This document shows, piece after piece, positions 18,252 through 27,164 of a DNA stretch of 64,000 nucleotides (position 1 is the stretch's first letter; each line of letters opens with the position of its first letter). Source of the DNA: Burkholderiales bacterium. GTDB lineage: Bacteria > Pseudomonadota > Gammaproteobacteria > Burkholderiales > Casimicrobiaceae. The stretch lies in NCBI GenBank assembly GCA_016790165.1, contig JAEUPL010000005.1, positions 62,001-126,000 on the forward strand. Reading direction: 5' to 3'. Position numbers and translations under genes: made by a program. The notes beneath the pieces are model-generated. The model was not told where the DNA came from. It searched no databases and saw only the letters and a program-made list of their open reading frames with translations.

Positions 18252-19010
18252 ATGAAAACCATTCTTGTCACAGGTGCCACTCGGGGCATAGGTTACGCCA
18301 CGGCGCGGCGTCTTCTCGGCTTGCAGGATGAGCGGCGGGCGCCACCCGCCGAGCCGCGCACCGTAGTGGCGCTGGGCCGCGATTTTTCGACATTCGATCT
18401 GGACCACACCGCGTTGCCCGAGGGCCTGCAGTGCCAACGCGTCGCCTTCGACCTGCGCAATGTCGATGGTATCGCTGCGCTTTGCGCGTCGCTGCCGCGC
18501 GTGGACGTGCTCATCAATAACGCAGCGATGTTGACTGCGCAGTCCTTCGACACGTATGCGCCAAAGGATCGCCGAGATCTGATTGCGACCAACATTGAGG
18601 CGCCCGCAGAGTTGATCCGCTGTCTGGCGCCGGGCATGACGGCGGCGCCACGCGTGCAGGGCATCTGCGGGCGCGTGATCAACATCGCCTCCGTCGCCGG
18701 TTTTGGCGGGCATCCCGACGTCTGGTACGGTGCCAGCAAAGGCGCCATCCTGAATCTCACCAAGAGCCTTGCCAAACACTATGGTCCGAGTGGAGTCATG
18801 GTCAACGCGGTGGCGCCGGGTCCGACCAAAACCGCGATGTTTGATCGGCTGCCGCAGTCGCGCATCGACGAATTCAATCGCGTGGTGTTCGCGCGGCGCT
18901 TCGCCGAAGCCGACGAAATCGCTCGCGTGATCTGCTGGCTCGCACTCGAAGCGCCGGAATACGTCAACGGCTCGTGCTTCGACGTGGCGAGCGGCGGGTA
19001 TTTGCGTTGA
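18252..19010 (+). CDS. SDR family oxidoreductase
   Basis: This classical short-chain dehydrogenase has 252 residues: cofactor loop TGATRGIGYA, NNAA motif (LINNAAML), and catalytic Y-x-x-x-K in WYGASKGAILNLTKSLA. NAVAPGPTKTAMF matches the C-terminal part of the fold. The substrate is unknown. It shares a short divergent promoter region with the C45 gene. Confidence 0.9.
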   Translation: MKTILVTGATRGIGYATARRLLGLQDERRAPPAEPRTVVALGRDFSTFDLDHTALPEGLQCQRVAFDLRNVDGIAALCASLPRVDVLINNAAMLTAQSFDTYAPKDRRDLIATNIEAPAELIRCLAPGMTAAPRVQGICGRVINIASVAGFGGHPDVWYGASKGAILNLTKSLAKHYGPSGVMVNAVAPGPTKTAMFDRLPQSRIDEFNRVVFARRFAEADEIARVICWLALEAPEYVNGSCFDVASGGYLR

Positions 19011-19029
19011 ATTTCGGGGTTCGCTGCGA

Positions 19030-19758
19030 CTAATCCGGATCCTGAAAGCCGTTGCCGCGATACGTCAGCACCAGCGTGTCGCGCACCCCGGCCTCTCCAT
19101 CCGGTTGAATCGGTGTGGTCTCGTGGATCACGCGCGCGTCATCAAGAAGCAACAGCGTCCACGGCTCGACCAATGTAAAGCGCACACCGTTCGGGCCGTT
19201 CGCTTCAAACACACGAGACTCACCACCCTTCACGCCCTGGCGGCCGACCAAAATGACTGCGACGAAGTCCACGCCATCGCGATGCGCGCCCTCGGGTGTT
19301 GGCCGGCCGATGCCCTCGGCGGTATCGATGCGGAACTGATGTGCTTCGATGTACCAGCGTGTCACGGGTTTGATGGACGCCAGTAGCGTGCCGATACCGG
19401 CGATCAGCGCGCGCCACGCGGCGTTCGCCTCAACGCCCGTCGATACAGGTTCGAACCACCGCTCGATGCCGCCGTGTAAAGCGTTGTAATCGAGCGGTTG
19501 CCAGTGCGCGCGGTGCGCTACCAGCTCAAGTGTGCCTGCTTCGACGTGCTGCACATACGATGCGTGACGCCGCGAACGATAGCGACCGCCATCGCGAAGG
19601 TAGGCGTCGCGCGGCAACTCACTCCAGCTAGCTGCAAGCGGAGCCACGTCACCCGCCGATATCCCCGCGGCGATCTTGAGATCACGCGCGGCGACGAGGC
19701 TGAAGCCCCGCATACGCATTTCCTGCACAATGTCGACTCGGTGTTCTGCTGTACGCAT
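19030..19758 (-). CDS. 2-oxoglutarate-Fe(II) dioxygenase family protein
   Basis: This 242-residue protein resembles the 2OG-Fe dioxygenase family that includes amino-acid hydroxylases such as isoleucine dioxygenase. The iron facial triad can be placed at H159, D161 (EGAHRDGVDFVAV) and H212 (RVIHETTPI), with R226 in GVRDTLVLTY as the candidate 2OG ligand. The start codon is only 28 bp from the divergent pdxJ start. The substrate is unknown; a free amino acid is the best guess from family membership. Confidence 0.82.
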   Translation of the reverse strand: MRTAEHRVDIVQEMRMRGFSLVAARDLKIAAGISAGDVAPLAASWSELPRDAYLRDGGRYRSRRHASYVQHVEAGTLELVAHRAHWQPLDYNALHGGIERWFEPVSTGVEANAAWRALIAGIGTLLASIKPVTRWYIEAHQFRIDTAEGIGRPTPEGAHRDGVDFVAVILVGRQGVKGGESRVFEANGPNGVRFTLVEPWTLLLLDDARVIHETTPIQPDGEAGVRDTLVLTYRGNGFQDPD

Positions 19759-19786
19759 CGTTCTTTCAACGGAGATAGGTTCGACC

Positions 19787-20557
19787 GTGACGCATTTCTC
19801 GGCCAACGTCAATCGTATCGCGCTTCTGCGCAACAGCCGTGACAACGGCCTGCCCGATCTCATCGCCTGCGCGCGCATCGTGCTGGAGGCAGGCGCCGAT
19901 GGCATTACCGTTCATCCGCGGCCCGATGAACGCCACATCCGCGCCAGCGATATTGCGCCGTTGTCAGCACTGGTGCGCGAGTTCCCGGCGCGAGAATTCA
20001 ATATTGAGGGTAACCCGCACCACAATCTGGTCACGATCGTGGAGCGCCTGGTAGCCGGCGGTCAGCGGCCGCCGGATCAAGTGACGCTGGTGCCGGACGC
20101 GCTCAACGTTCCCACGTCCAATCGCGGCTTTGCTCCGGGCGACGAAATGATTGCGGTGGCGCCGCTGATCGCGAAGTTCAAAGCAATGGGCTCGCGCGTC
20201 AGTGTGTTTATTGACGCCGATACGTCCGCGGCGCGGGCTGCCGCCGACGCTGGCGCTGATCGCGTTGAGCTCTACACCGAGCCCTACGCGCATGCCATGG
20301 CGAGCGTTGCCGCGCGCGCGGATACCGCTGCCAGCGCGCACGCCGTCGCGCCGTTTATCGCCGCCGCTCGCGCGGCTCGCGCAGCCGGACTGGCCGTCAA
20401 CGCGGGGCACGACCTCAATCTCGTCAATTTGCCGTTGCTGCTGCATGAGGTCGCGCCGGATGAGGTGTCGATCGGTCATGCGTTCGTCGCCGACGCGCTG
20501 CTCATGGGATTGGCGGAAACAACTCGCGCCTACTGCCGACTGTGTCACGCAGGATGA
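19787..20557 (+). CDS. pdxJ: Pyridoxine 5'-phosphate synthase
   Basis: PdxJ condenses 1-deoxyxylulose 5-phosphate with the product of PdxA to make pyridoxine 5'-phosphate. The protein has 256 residues. FSANVNRIALLRNSR is the N-terminal strand, followed by GADGITVHPRPDERHIR, FNIEGNP, VTLVPD and the glutamate in VELYTEPYA, as expected for the TIM barrel. The GTG at 19787 is supported by GGAGATAGG upstream. Its stop overlaps the pdxA start as ATGA, so both pathway enzymes are translationally coupled. Confidence 0.95.
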   Translation: MTHFSANVNRIALLRNSRDNGLPDLIACARIVLEAGADGITVHPRPDERHIRASDIAPLSALVREFPAREFNIEGNPHHNLVTIVERLVAGGQRPPDQVTLVPDALNVPTSNRGFAPGDEMIAVAPLIAKFKAMGSRVSVFIDADTSAARAAADAGADRVELYTEPYAHAMASVAARADTAASAHAVAPFIAAARAARAAGLAVNAGHDLNLVNLPLLLHEVAPDEVSIGHAFVADALLMGLAETTRAYCRLCHAG

Positions 20558-21615
20558 ACCCGTCGGCGCCGAATCCGCTGCCCCTGGCGCTGACCCCCGG
20601 CGATCCCGCCGGCATCGGGCCGGAAATCGTGGTCAAGGCCCTCGCCCGGGACAGCGTCCTGCGCCAGCGCGTGGTGGTGGTTGGCAATGCCGGCGTGCTG
20701 GCCGATGCCGCTGCGCGCTGGGGGGGTGGCCTGCGCGTCCGCAGGGTTGATCTGCGCGAGACACACCGGGCGACGAGCGATGACGCGATTCAGCTGCATC
20801 CCGTCGCCAGTGATTTGCTACAGGACGCCGAACTGCCGACACACGGCGTCGTGAGCGCCACAGGGGGTCGGCTGGCCTACGATGCCGTCGTGGCCGCCGC
20901 GCAGCTCAGCCTTGCCGGCCACACCTGCGGCCTGGCCACGGCCCCCATCAGCAAGCTTGCCCTGCGCGCTGCGGGTGTTTCCGAACCGGGACACACCGAG
21001 ATCCTGGCGCGACTCGCTGGACTGGAAGGCAGCCAGCGCTACGCCATGATGTTCGCGAGCGAGCGTTTGCAAGTGGTGCTGGCGACGATTCACCTGCCGC
21101 TGGCTGATGCGCTGGCGGCACTGTCGCCCGATCTCGTGTTCGAAAAACTACGCCTCACCCACCACGCAGGTCGCTGGCTGGGTCAGCTGTCTCCGCGCAT
21201 TGCGGTCGCCGGTATCAACCCACATGCGGGCGAAGGTGGCCTGCTGGGGCACGACGAGACGCGCGTGCTGCTGCCGGCGATCACCCGCGCCCGGGCAGAG
21301 GGCTGGCAGGTGAGCGATCCGTTGCCACCGGACACGGTGTTCATGCGCGCGAGGCAGGGTGAATTCGACGTGGTGCTGGCGATGTATCACGATCAGGGAC
21401 TCATTCCGGTGAAACTGCTCGGGCTCGATGCAGCAGTCAATGTGACCATCGGATTGCCTTTTTTGCGTTCCAGCGTCGATCACGGCACCGCGTTCGATAT
21501 CGCCGGACGTGGCGTGGCCTCCGAGGCGAATATGCTTCACGTGTTGCGCTGGCATCTCGGCCGCGTCGCTGCCCGCGACGCCGCGACGGGTGGCGCGACG
21601 ATCCCGGGGTTGTAG
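20554..21615 (+). CDS. pdxA: 4-hydroxythreonine-4-phosphate dehydrogenase
   Basis: PdxA oxidises 4-phosphohydroxy-threonine on the way to pyridoxal phosphate. At 353 residues it is slightly longer than E. coli PdxA. The metal ligands map to H180 (TIHLPL), H224 (NPHAGEGG) and H279 (MYHDQG), with the spacing of the E. coli protein. TPGDPAGIGPEI is the usual N-terminus. ATG 20554 overlaps the pdxJ stop; an in-frame GTG at 20542 is an alternative. An SDR gene follows 17 bp later. Confidence 0.96.
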   Translation: MNPSAPNPLPLALTPGDPAGIGPEIVVKALARDSVLRQRVVVVGNAGVLADAAARWGGGLRVRRVDLRETHRATSDDAIQLHPVASDLLQDAELPTHGVVSATGGRLAYDAVVAAAQLSLAGHTCGLATAPISKLALRAAGVSEPGHTEILARLAGLEGSQRYAMMFASERLQVVLATIHLPLADALAALSPDLVFEKLRLTHHAGRWLGQLSPRIAVAGINPHAGEGGLLGHDETRVLLPAITRARAEGWQVSDPLPPDTVFMRARQGEFDVVLAMYHDQGLIPVKLLGLDAAVNVTIGLPFLRSSVDHGTAFDIAGRGVASEANMLHVLRWHLGRVAARDAATGGATIPGL

Positions 21616-21632
21616 AGCAGTCAGGAGGCGAT

Positions 21633-22370
21633 ATGCGCTTAAAGGACAAAATTTGCGTGATCACGGGCGGCGCCAACGGCATTGGCGCGGCGTGCGTTCG
21701 TGCGTTTGCGCGCGAAGGCGCCAAGGTGGTGGTGGCCGATATTCACGCGCCGCACGAAACGGTAGACGCTCTGTTTGTCGAAGCGGATGTCTCCAACAAG
21801 TTTAGCGCCGAGCGCCTGGTTTCCACCACCCTGAAACGGCATGGCCGGATCGATGTGCTGGTGAACAACGCAGGCATCACCCACGCCGCAGATTTCCTCG
21901 ACTGCGCTGAAGAAGACTTCGACCGCGTGCTTCGCGTCAACCTGAAAGGGATGTTTCTCTGCGGTCAGGCCGTAGCACGGGAGATGGTCAAGCAGAAAAT
22001 CCGTGGCAGCATCATCAACATGTCGTCGGTGAACAGCGTGCTGGCGATTCCCAATCAGGTGCCCTATGTGGTGAGCAAGGGCGGCGTGAATCAGCTCACC
22101 AAAGTGATGGCAATGTCACTCGCGCCGCACGGCATTCGCGTCAACGGTATCGGACCGGGCACGATTGGCACCGATCTGGCGAAGAAGGCGGTGCTCGGCA
22201 GCGACGAGGCGAGACGCAAGGTCATGAGCCGTACCCCGCTGGGGCGCCTGGGCGAGCCGGACGAAGTGGCGAACGTCGCGTTGTTTCTCGCGAGCGAGGA
22301 ATCGAGTTACCTCACCGGGCAGACCATCTACCCCGACGGCGGACGGCTGGCCTTGAACTACACGGTGTAG
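21633..22370 (+). CDS. SDR family oxidoreductase (3-oxoacyl reductase-like)
   Basis: This 245-residue classical SDR has TGGANGIGAA, VNNAGITHA and catalytic YVVSKGGVNQLTK, with the C-terminal SSYLTGQTIYPDGGRLALN. CAGGAGG precedes the ATG. It directly follows pdxA and is likely in the same transcript, but no B6-related role can be inferred from its sequence. Confidence 0.9.
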   Translation: MRLKDKICVITGGANGIGAACVRAFAREGAKVVVADIHAPHETVDALFVEADVSNKFSAERLVSTTLKRHGRIDVLVNNAGITHAADFLDCAEEDFDRVLRVNLKGMFLCGQAVAREMVKQKIRGSIINMSSVNSVLAIPNQVPYVVSKGGVNQLTKVMAMSLAPHGIRVNGIGPGTIGTDLAKKAVLGSDEARRKVMSRTPLGRLGEPDEVANVALFLASEESSYLTGQTIYPDGGRLALNYTV

Positions 22371-22385
22371 CGCCGTCGTGGCGTC

Positions 22386-23357
22386 TTAGGGGGCGACGGC
22401 GCCCACCAGCTCCGGCACCAGCGTGCGCACGGGCTTGCCGGCAAAGTGCAGGCGCAGGTTTTCGACGACGAGGTCGCCCATCGCCTGCCGAGTCTCATGC
22501 GTGGCGCTCGCCACATGCGGCAACAGCACCACGTTGGGTCGATTGAACAGCGCGGCGGGGACGTTGGGTTCAGCCGCGAATACGTCCAGCCCGGCCCCCG
22601 CGATCGTGCCGTTGTTGATTGCAGCAACGAGTGCGTCTTCGTCGGCCACTGAGCCGCGCGCCACGTTGACGAAATAACCCGTCGGCCCGAGTGCGGCGAG
22701 CACGTCGGCGTTGACCAGATGCCTGGTCGCAGCGCCGCCCGGCGTGATGGCGATCAGCACATCCGCATCGCGCGCCAGCGCCACCAGGTTGTCGTAGTAG
22801 GCGTAGGGTACGTCCTGCCGGTTGCGCCCGAAGTAAGCGATCTTCATCTTGTGCGCAAGAAGGCGCTCGGCGATACCCTTGCCAATACGACCCAAACCGA
22901 TGATGCCTGCGGTCTTGCCCCACAGCGAGCGGGTCAGCGGATACTGCACCTTCAGCCAGTCACCGGCTTCAACAAACTTGTGCGACGCCACGAACTGCCG
23001 ACAGGTCATCAACGTGAGCGCGACCGCAGTGTCGGCCACTTCGTCGTTCAACACGTCTGGCGTGTTGGTGACCTTGATCTTCGCATCGCGACAGGCGGCC
23101 AGCGGCATGCCGTCATAGCCGACGCCGAACACGCTGATCATCTCCAGGTGCGGAAAATTCGCCAAACGGTCAGGCGGCAACTGTGACCCGCCCGCAGCGA
23201 CCATGCCGCGCGTGGTGGGCGCAATACGCGCGATCAGATCACGCCGCGCGTCGGCGTCCGCCGCGCCGTAGAGATCATGCACGGTGAAGTGTTCATGTAA
23301 CGGTTTGGCCAGGAAGGCGGGCAGCGGAGCGATGGCGACGACTTCGGGTTTCGACAT
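22386..23357 (-). CDS. 2-hydroxyacid dehydrogenase (glyoxylate/hydroxypyruvate reductase-like)
   Basis: This 323-residue D-isomer-specific dehydrogenase has the NAD loop GIIGLGRIGKGIAE, the catalytic arginine region NVARGSVADEDALV, and the His-containing VVLLPHVASATHETR. The GVGYDGMP segment fits the glyoxylate/hydroxypyruvate subgroup. It lies downstream of hemC-hemD on the same strand, 102 bp after hemD. Exact substrate preference is not determined by sequence alone. Confidence 0.92.
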   Translation of the reverse strand: MSKPEVVAIAPLPAFLAKPLHEHFTVHDLYGAADADARRDLIARIAPTTRGMVAAGGSQLPPDRLANFPHLEMISVFGVGYDGMPLAACRDAKIKVTNTPDVLNDEVADTAVALTLMTCRQFVASHKFVEAGDWLKVQYPLTRSLWGKTAGIIGLGRIGKGIAERLLAHKMKIAYFGRNRQDVPYAYYDNLVALARDADVLIAITPGGAATRHLVNADVLAALGPTGYFVNVARGSVADEDALVAAINNGTIAGAGLDVFAAEPNVPAALFNRPNVVLLPHVASATHETRQAMGDLVVENLRLHFAGKPVRTLVPELVGAVAP

Positions 23358-23459
23358 GATGCAGATTCCTCACCAAAAGAGGATGGCGAAAGACGACGCC
23401 CACATTCTGCCGGGCGCGCCTGTCGGGCGGCAGCGCACCGCTTCATTCCCTGCGCGCGG

Positions 23460-24284
23460 CTAAGTCGCGCCGTGTGCAAGCAGCGCGGTGATGAGCCCCG
23501 CGTCGCCGGGGCCTGTTTCGATGACACGGCGGAAACCTGCCGCCCTCGCTATCGCAGCGATGCGCTCGTGGCTTGCGTAGACCGGCAGCGAAACGAGCAA
23601 CGCGCTGCGCTCGCTCTCGGGCACCAAAGCAACAAGATGCGTCACGGCGTCGCTGCTCATCGCCGAGATCGCGTTGATCTGCTTGCTGCGCAACAGTTCA
23701 AGTAGGCCGGTGGGCGGCGTTTGCGGTGCTCGCCGGTGGTAGGCCGTGATCGCGTCGACCACAGCCCCGCGCAACGTGAGCGCTTCACGCAGCAACTCAC
23801 GTCCGTCGTTGCCGCGAAAAATTGCGATGCGCCTGCCACTCACGGCGGCGGCTTGCAGCGCGGGCAGCGCAAGCAGACCTTCACTGTCGAACGTGCTTTC
23901 AGGAATCACGACCGTCGCCACGCCGAGACGCTGCAATTCTTCAGCCGTGCCGGGGCCGGGGGCGAATACACGCAAGCTCTCCGGCAGCTTGCGCGGCGCG
24001 CTGCCCATCGGTGCAAGCGTCATTTCGGCAGCGCTTGGACTCACAAAAATCGCCGCGTAGTCGCGTGGCAGTTGCGCCAGCGCGGTCGCAAGCGGAGCAG
24101 CATTTGCGGGCGGCTCGATGATTGTGGTGGGGAACACGAACGGCACCGCGCCGAGCGCAGCGACGCGCGTGGCCGTCCGCGACGCCGGCATCACCGGGCG
24201 CGTGATCAGCAGGTTGACACCGGTCAGCGGTGCCGTGCCAGCTGCGGCGGGTGAAGGGCCAAGATGAAAATCGGTGCGACTCAT
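23460..24284 (-). CDS. hemD: Uroporphyrinogen-III synthase
   Basis: HemD cyclises hydroxymethylbilane to uroporphyrinogen III in heme synthesis. This poorly conserved family is recognised by LLITRPVMPASRTATRVAAL at the start, IFVSPSAAEMTL, VFAPGPGTAEEL and the C-terminal SDAVTHLVALV. It has 274 residues. Its ATG overlaps the hemC stop as ATGA, which strongly supports the assignment and indicates coupling. Confidence 0.93.
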   Translation of the reverse strand: MSRTDFHLGPSPAAAGTAPLTGVNLLITRPVMPASRTATRVAALGAVPFVFPTTIIEPPANAAPLATALAQLPRDYAAIFVSPSAAEMTLAPMGSAPRKLPESLRVFAPGPGTAEELQRLGVATVVIPESTFDSEGLLALPALQAAAVSGRRIAIFRGNDGRELLREALTLRGAVVDAITAYHRRAPQTPPTGLLELLRSKQINAISAMSSDAVTHLVALVPESERSALLVSLPVYASHERIAAIARAAGFRRVIETGPGDAGLITALLAHGAT

Positions 24285-25207
24285 GACAAGCTCGCGATGA
24301 TGCGGTCAGCGCCTTGCGCCTTGAGCAGTTCGGCAACGCGCTCGCCCAGCGCCTCGGGCGCATCGGGCGTGCCAAACGCTTCCGCCGTAACGCACTCACT
24401 GCCGTCAAGGTTGGCAACGAAAGCACGCAACCTGAGCGGCGCGTCGCCGTCCACCCAGTCGGCATAGGCGCCGAGCGGCAATTCACAACTGCCACCGAGC
24501 AGGCGGCTCACGGTGCGCTCGGCGGTGCAGGCAATCGCGGTGGGCGCGTGATCGAGCTCCGCCACGATCTCTGCCGTCTCCTCGTCGTCGGCAACGATTT
24601 CAATGCCAAGCGCAGCCTGACCCGGCGCGGGTAACGACAGCTCAACGGCGATACGGTCACGAATGCGATCAGCCATGCCGAGCCGGATCAACCCGGCCGC
24701 CGCAAGAATCAGCGCGTCGAACTCGCCGCGATCCAGCTTGGCAAGCCGCGTGTTGACGTTGCCGCGCACCGGCTCAAAGCGCAAGGTGGGGAATGCGCGC
24801 TTGAGCACCGCCGCGCGGCGCAAGCTGGACGTGCCAACGATCGCGCCGGCGGGCATGGCGGCGAGATTGGCGTACTTCGACGATACAAATGCATCGCGCG
24901 CGTCCTCGCGCGGCAGGATGGCGGCGAGCGTGAAGCCCTTGGGCAACACCATCGGCACGTCTTTGAGCGAGTGCACCGCGAGCTGCGCGCGGCCCTCCTG
25001 CAGGGCGACTTCGAGTTCCTTGATGAACAGGCCCTTGCCACCCACCTTGGCGAGTGGTTTGTCGAGAATCTGGTCTCCCCGGGTGGTCATGCCCAGCAAG
25101 CTCACGGAGAGGCCGGCGACTACACTTTCGAGTTCGGCTTTGACATGATGCGCCTGCGCGAGGGCGAGCGGGCTTTCGCGAGTGGCGATGATGAGGGATT
25201 CACTCAT
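24281..25207 (-). CDS. hemC: Hydroxymethylbilane synthase (porphobilinogen deaminase)
   Basis: HemC polymerises four porphobilinogens. At 308 residues it matches the family. The dipyrromethane cofactor cysteine is C241 in LLGGSCELPLGAYA, with IATRESPLALAQA, HSLKDVP and GTSSLRR also present. The ATG at 25207 begins SESLIIATRES, the normal N-terminus. It is divergent from a thioredoxin-like gene with 49 bp between start codons. Confidence 0.98.
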   Translation of the reverse strand: MSESLIIATRESPLALAQAHHVKAELESVVAGLSVSLLGMTTRGDQILDKPLAKVGGKGLFIKELEVALQEGRAQLAVHSLKDVPMVLPKGFTLAAILPREDARDAFVSSKYANLAAMPAGAIVGTSSLRRAAVLKRAFPTLRFEPVRGNVNTRLAKLDRGEFDALILAAAGLIRLGMADRIRDRIAVELSLPAPGQAALGIEIVADDEETAEIVAELDHAPTAIACTAERTVSRLLGGSCELPLGAYADWVDGDAPLRLRAFVANLDGSECVTAEAFGTPDAPEALGERVAELLKAQGADRIIASLS

Positions 25208-25256
25208 GGAACAAAACAGGGGTGCCCCACGGGGCGCGAGCTGCCCACAGGGGCCG

Positions 25257-25856
25257 ATGGCGGCGATTATCGCATCGGCTTTGCTCCCGATTTTCGCGGT
25301 CTTTGGCAGCATGTTCACCGTTGTGGCGCGCGCGGAGAGCCCCGCCGGACCGGCTGTGGGCGTGGCGTCCGACGCGGCGCCAAGCGCTGCCGACAACGGC
25401 ATCGACACCCGCAAGCTCGCGCCGTCGAGCCGCGAGTGGGAAAAAATTCTGCCGCTCGCGCTCAATTTCAAGGCCGACGGCGACGCGGCGCGCGGCGCGA
25501 AGAAGCCGATCCTGATTTTCTTCAACCTCACGGGCTGCCACTATTGCCGGGGCGCGCTGCGAGAGGTGATCGTGCCGATGTATCGCAGCAAGGAGTGGCG
25601 CGATCTCGTTGAGTTCCGCCAGATCACGGTCGATGACGGCCGCCGTATCGTCGACTTTGGCGGCAAAACGGTGGAATCCATCGAGTTCGCGCGCGAGCGT
25701 CGCGGCACGTTTACGCCGACGGTGCTGGTGGTGGATGCCGATGGCAAGCCACTCGGCGAGCCCATCGTCGGTGTTGCCAATTTTGATTTTTACGGCGCCT
25801 ATGTTGAAGGACTGCTCAACAGTGCGGTGGCCGAACTGCGCAAGCGCGCCCCCTAA
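25257..25856 (+). CDS. Exported thioredoxin-fold protein
   Basis: This 199-residue protein has an N-terminal hydrophobic export signal (AAIIASALLPIFAVFG, cleavage likely after VVARA) and a thioredoxin fold. The redox pair is C94-x-x-C97 in NLTGCHYCRGAL, and the fold has TPTVLVVDADGKPLGE with the cis-proline region. It resembles periplasmic thioredoxin-like proteins of the SoxW or DsbD-domain type. The ATG at 25257 with AGGGG upstream is preferred to ATG 25206, which would overlap the hemC start codon. The function is probably disulfide reduction. Confidence 0.82.
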   Translation: MAAIIASALLPIFAVFGSMFTVVARAESPAGPAVGVASDAAPSAADNGIDTRKLAPSSREWEKILPLALNFKADGDAARGAKKPILIFFNLTGCHYCRGALREVIVPMYRSKEWRDLVEFRQITVDDGRRIVDFGGKTVESIEFARERRGTFTPTVLVVDADGKPLGEPIVGVANFDFYGAYVEGLLNSAVAELRKRAP

Positions 25857-25871
25857 CCGGCAGGAAAACTG

Positions 25872-26066
25872 ATGAGTGGATTTCTGTATTTCGCCTGCGT
25901 CCTGACCGGACTCTTCTGTGGCGGCGCGATCGGCATGGTGGCGGGCACGCTGATCGCGGGCAACGCAAGCGGCAAATGGCCGGGCGCCGTGGTCGGCGCT
26001 ATCGTGCTGACCGTGCTGCTATTGCGACTGGGGCGCAAGCTGCATCGCGTACTCAATGAAAAGTAA
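25872..26066 (+). CDS. Small two-helix membrane protein, unknown
   Basis: This 64-residue protein has two hydrophobic segments with glycine-rich faces (FACVLTGLFCGGAIGMVAGT and WPGAVVGAIVLTVLLL) and a basic C-terminal tail (RLGRKLHRVLNEK). CAGGAAA precedes the ATG. It follows the thioredoxin-like gene by 15 bp and precedes a VOC gene by 9 bp, so it is likely in that operon. I do not recognise a family. Confidence 0.65.
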   Translation: MSGFLYFACVLTGLFCGGAIGMVAGTLIAGNASGKWPGAVVGAIVLTVLLLRLGRKLHRVLNEK

Positions 26067-26075
26067 GGGGCAACG

Positions 26076-26444
26076 ATGAGTCGCGAAAAGGTCCTCGGTC
26101 TCGGCGGTGTATTCATCCGCGCCAAAAACGCCGAAGCGCTGCGCAAGTGGTACTTCCGCCACCTCGGCCTCGACATCACCGAGTGGGGCGGCGCGATTCT
26201 CCCGAACGACACGCCAGAAACCTACTGGAGCGTGTTCGAAGAAAAGAGCGACTACATGCCGCGGCGGCAGATGACGATGCTCAACTGGCGCGTCGCAAAC
26301 CTCGACCGCATGCTCGATCAACTGCGCGCCGCCGACATCCGCGTCGAAGAGCGGATTGAGGAAAGCGAACAAGGCCGCTTCGGCTGGGCCTACGACCTCG
26401 AGGGCAACAAGTTTGAGTTGTGGGAGCCGCCGGCGGCGGCCTAG
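26076..26444 (+). CDS. VOC family protein (glyoxalase-like)
   Basis: This 122-residue protein has one vicinal-oxygen-chelate module: LGGVFIRAKNAEALRKWYF at the start and the C-terminal DLEGNKFELWEPP, whose glutamate is the usual metal ligand. Such proteins are metal-dependent lyases, dioxygenases or resistance proteins. The ATG has AAGGGG upstream. The substrate is unknown. Confidence 0.85.
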   Translation: MSREKVLGLGGVFIRAKNAEALRKWYFRHLGLDITEWGGAILPNDTPETYWSVFEEKSDYMPRRQMTMLNWRVANLDRMLDQLRAADIRVEERIEESEQGRFGWAYDLEGNKFELWEPPAAA

Positions 26445-26463
26445 TGGCGATCAGCCGCGCGGA

Positions 26464-27126
26464 CTACGGGACAATCTTGAGGGTCGGTGCCGCCTGGTCA
26501 ATTTGCAGCACCAGCTGCCTGGAAATTTCGCGCAAGCTGTCACTCATAAGGGTACGCATCACTTGTTCGACTGTCGTCACCTGCGCGCCTGAGTATTCGG
26601 GCTGGTCGTCGGTGACGACACGCTCGATGGTTTGCTGAAAGACGGTACCCGCCCCGTCCTTAAGCGTGAGACGCAGCGCGGCTATGCCCGCGCCACGGGC
26701 AATCAGGAAGCCGCGAACCTGCGAACAGAGGGCCAATACGTCTGTTTCGAGCGTCAAATCCGGTGCGGAGGTTGATTTCAGGGCGACAGACAGGAACAAC
26801 TTGGATTCACGCAGTGCGGCTTCAAGTTGGTGGTGAACGGCCAATTTCGCTTGTTCAGGCGTCAGCGAGTCGGTGGTGCATGCCGTCCAGTCTGTGCCGG
26901 CGATGCTGCGGCCCAGGTGCTGTGCCCGACCGTCGGATGGCATCGCAACAACTACATGCCGTCCTGTCGGGTGTTTCGCAGTATGTCGGATCAATTGTGG
27001 TGCCATTTCCGTTGAGGCGCCGGGAATGCGCAATGTCGCGCGATTGCATCCCGCCAAGGCGACGACACACAGCGATACGCACAGCATGGCAAGACGTGTC
27101 GTGCGTGATGTCGTCGTCCCAGTCAT
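26464..27126 (-). CDS. Lipoprotein of unknown function
   Basis: This 220-residue protein has a lipoprotein signal ending in the lipobox LAGC (LCVSLCVVALAGCNRA). The mature part has HHQLEAALRES, a central strand-rich part and a C-terminal helix (RTLMSDSLREISRQLVLQI). The layout loosely recalls transport-auxiliary lipoproteins, but I cannot assign a family. ATG 27126, with an AGGATGAGAGCGGA stretch upstream, is preferred to ATG 27150. Confidence 0.65.
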   Translation of the reverse strand: MTGTTTSRTTRLAMLCVSLCVVALAGCNRATLRIPGASTEMAPQLIRHTAKHPTGRHVVVAMPSDGRAQHLGRSIAGTDWTACTTDSLTPEQAKLAVHHQLEAALRESKLFLSVALKSTSAPDLTLETDVLALCSQVRGFLIARGAGIAALRLTLKDGAGTVFQQTIERVVTDDQPEYSGAQVTTVEQVMRTLMSDSLREISRQLVLQIDQAAPTLKIVP

Positions 27127-27164
27127 TCCGCTCTCATCCTGTTTAACCATGTCGAATCGAACAA

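Noticed and set aside
19446-19460. GGTTCGAACC resembling a tRNA T-arm
   Set aside because: It lies within the 2OG-Fe oxygenase coding sequence and lacks the other tRNA arms and an acceptor stem.
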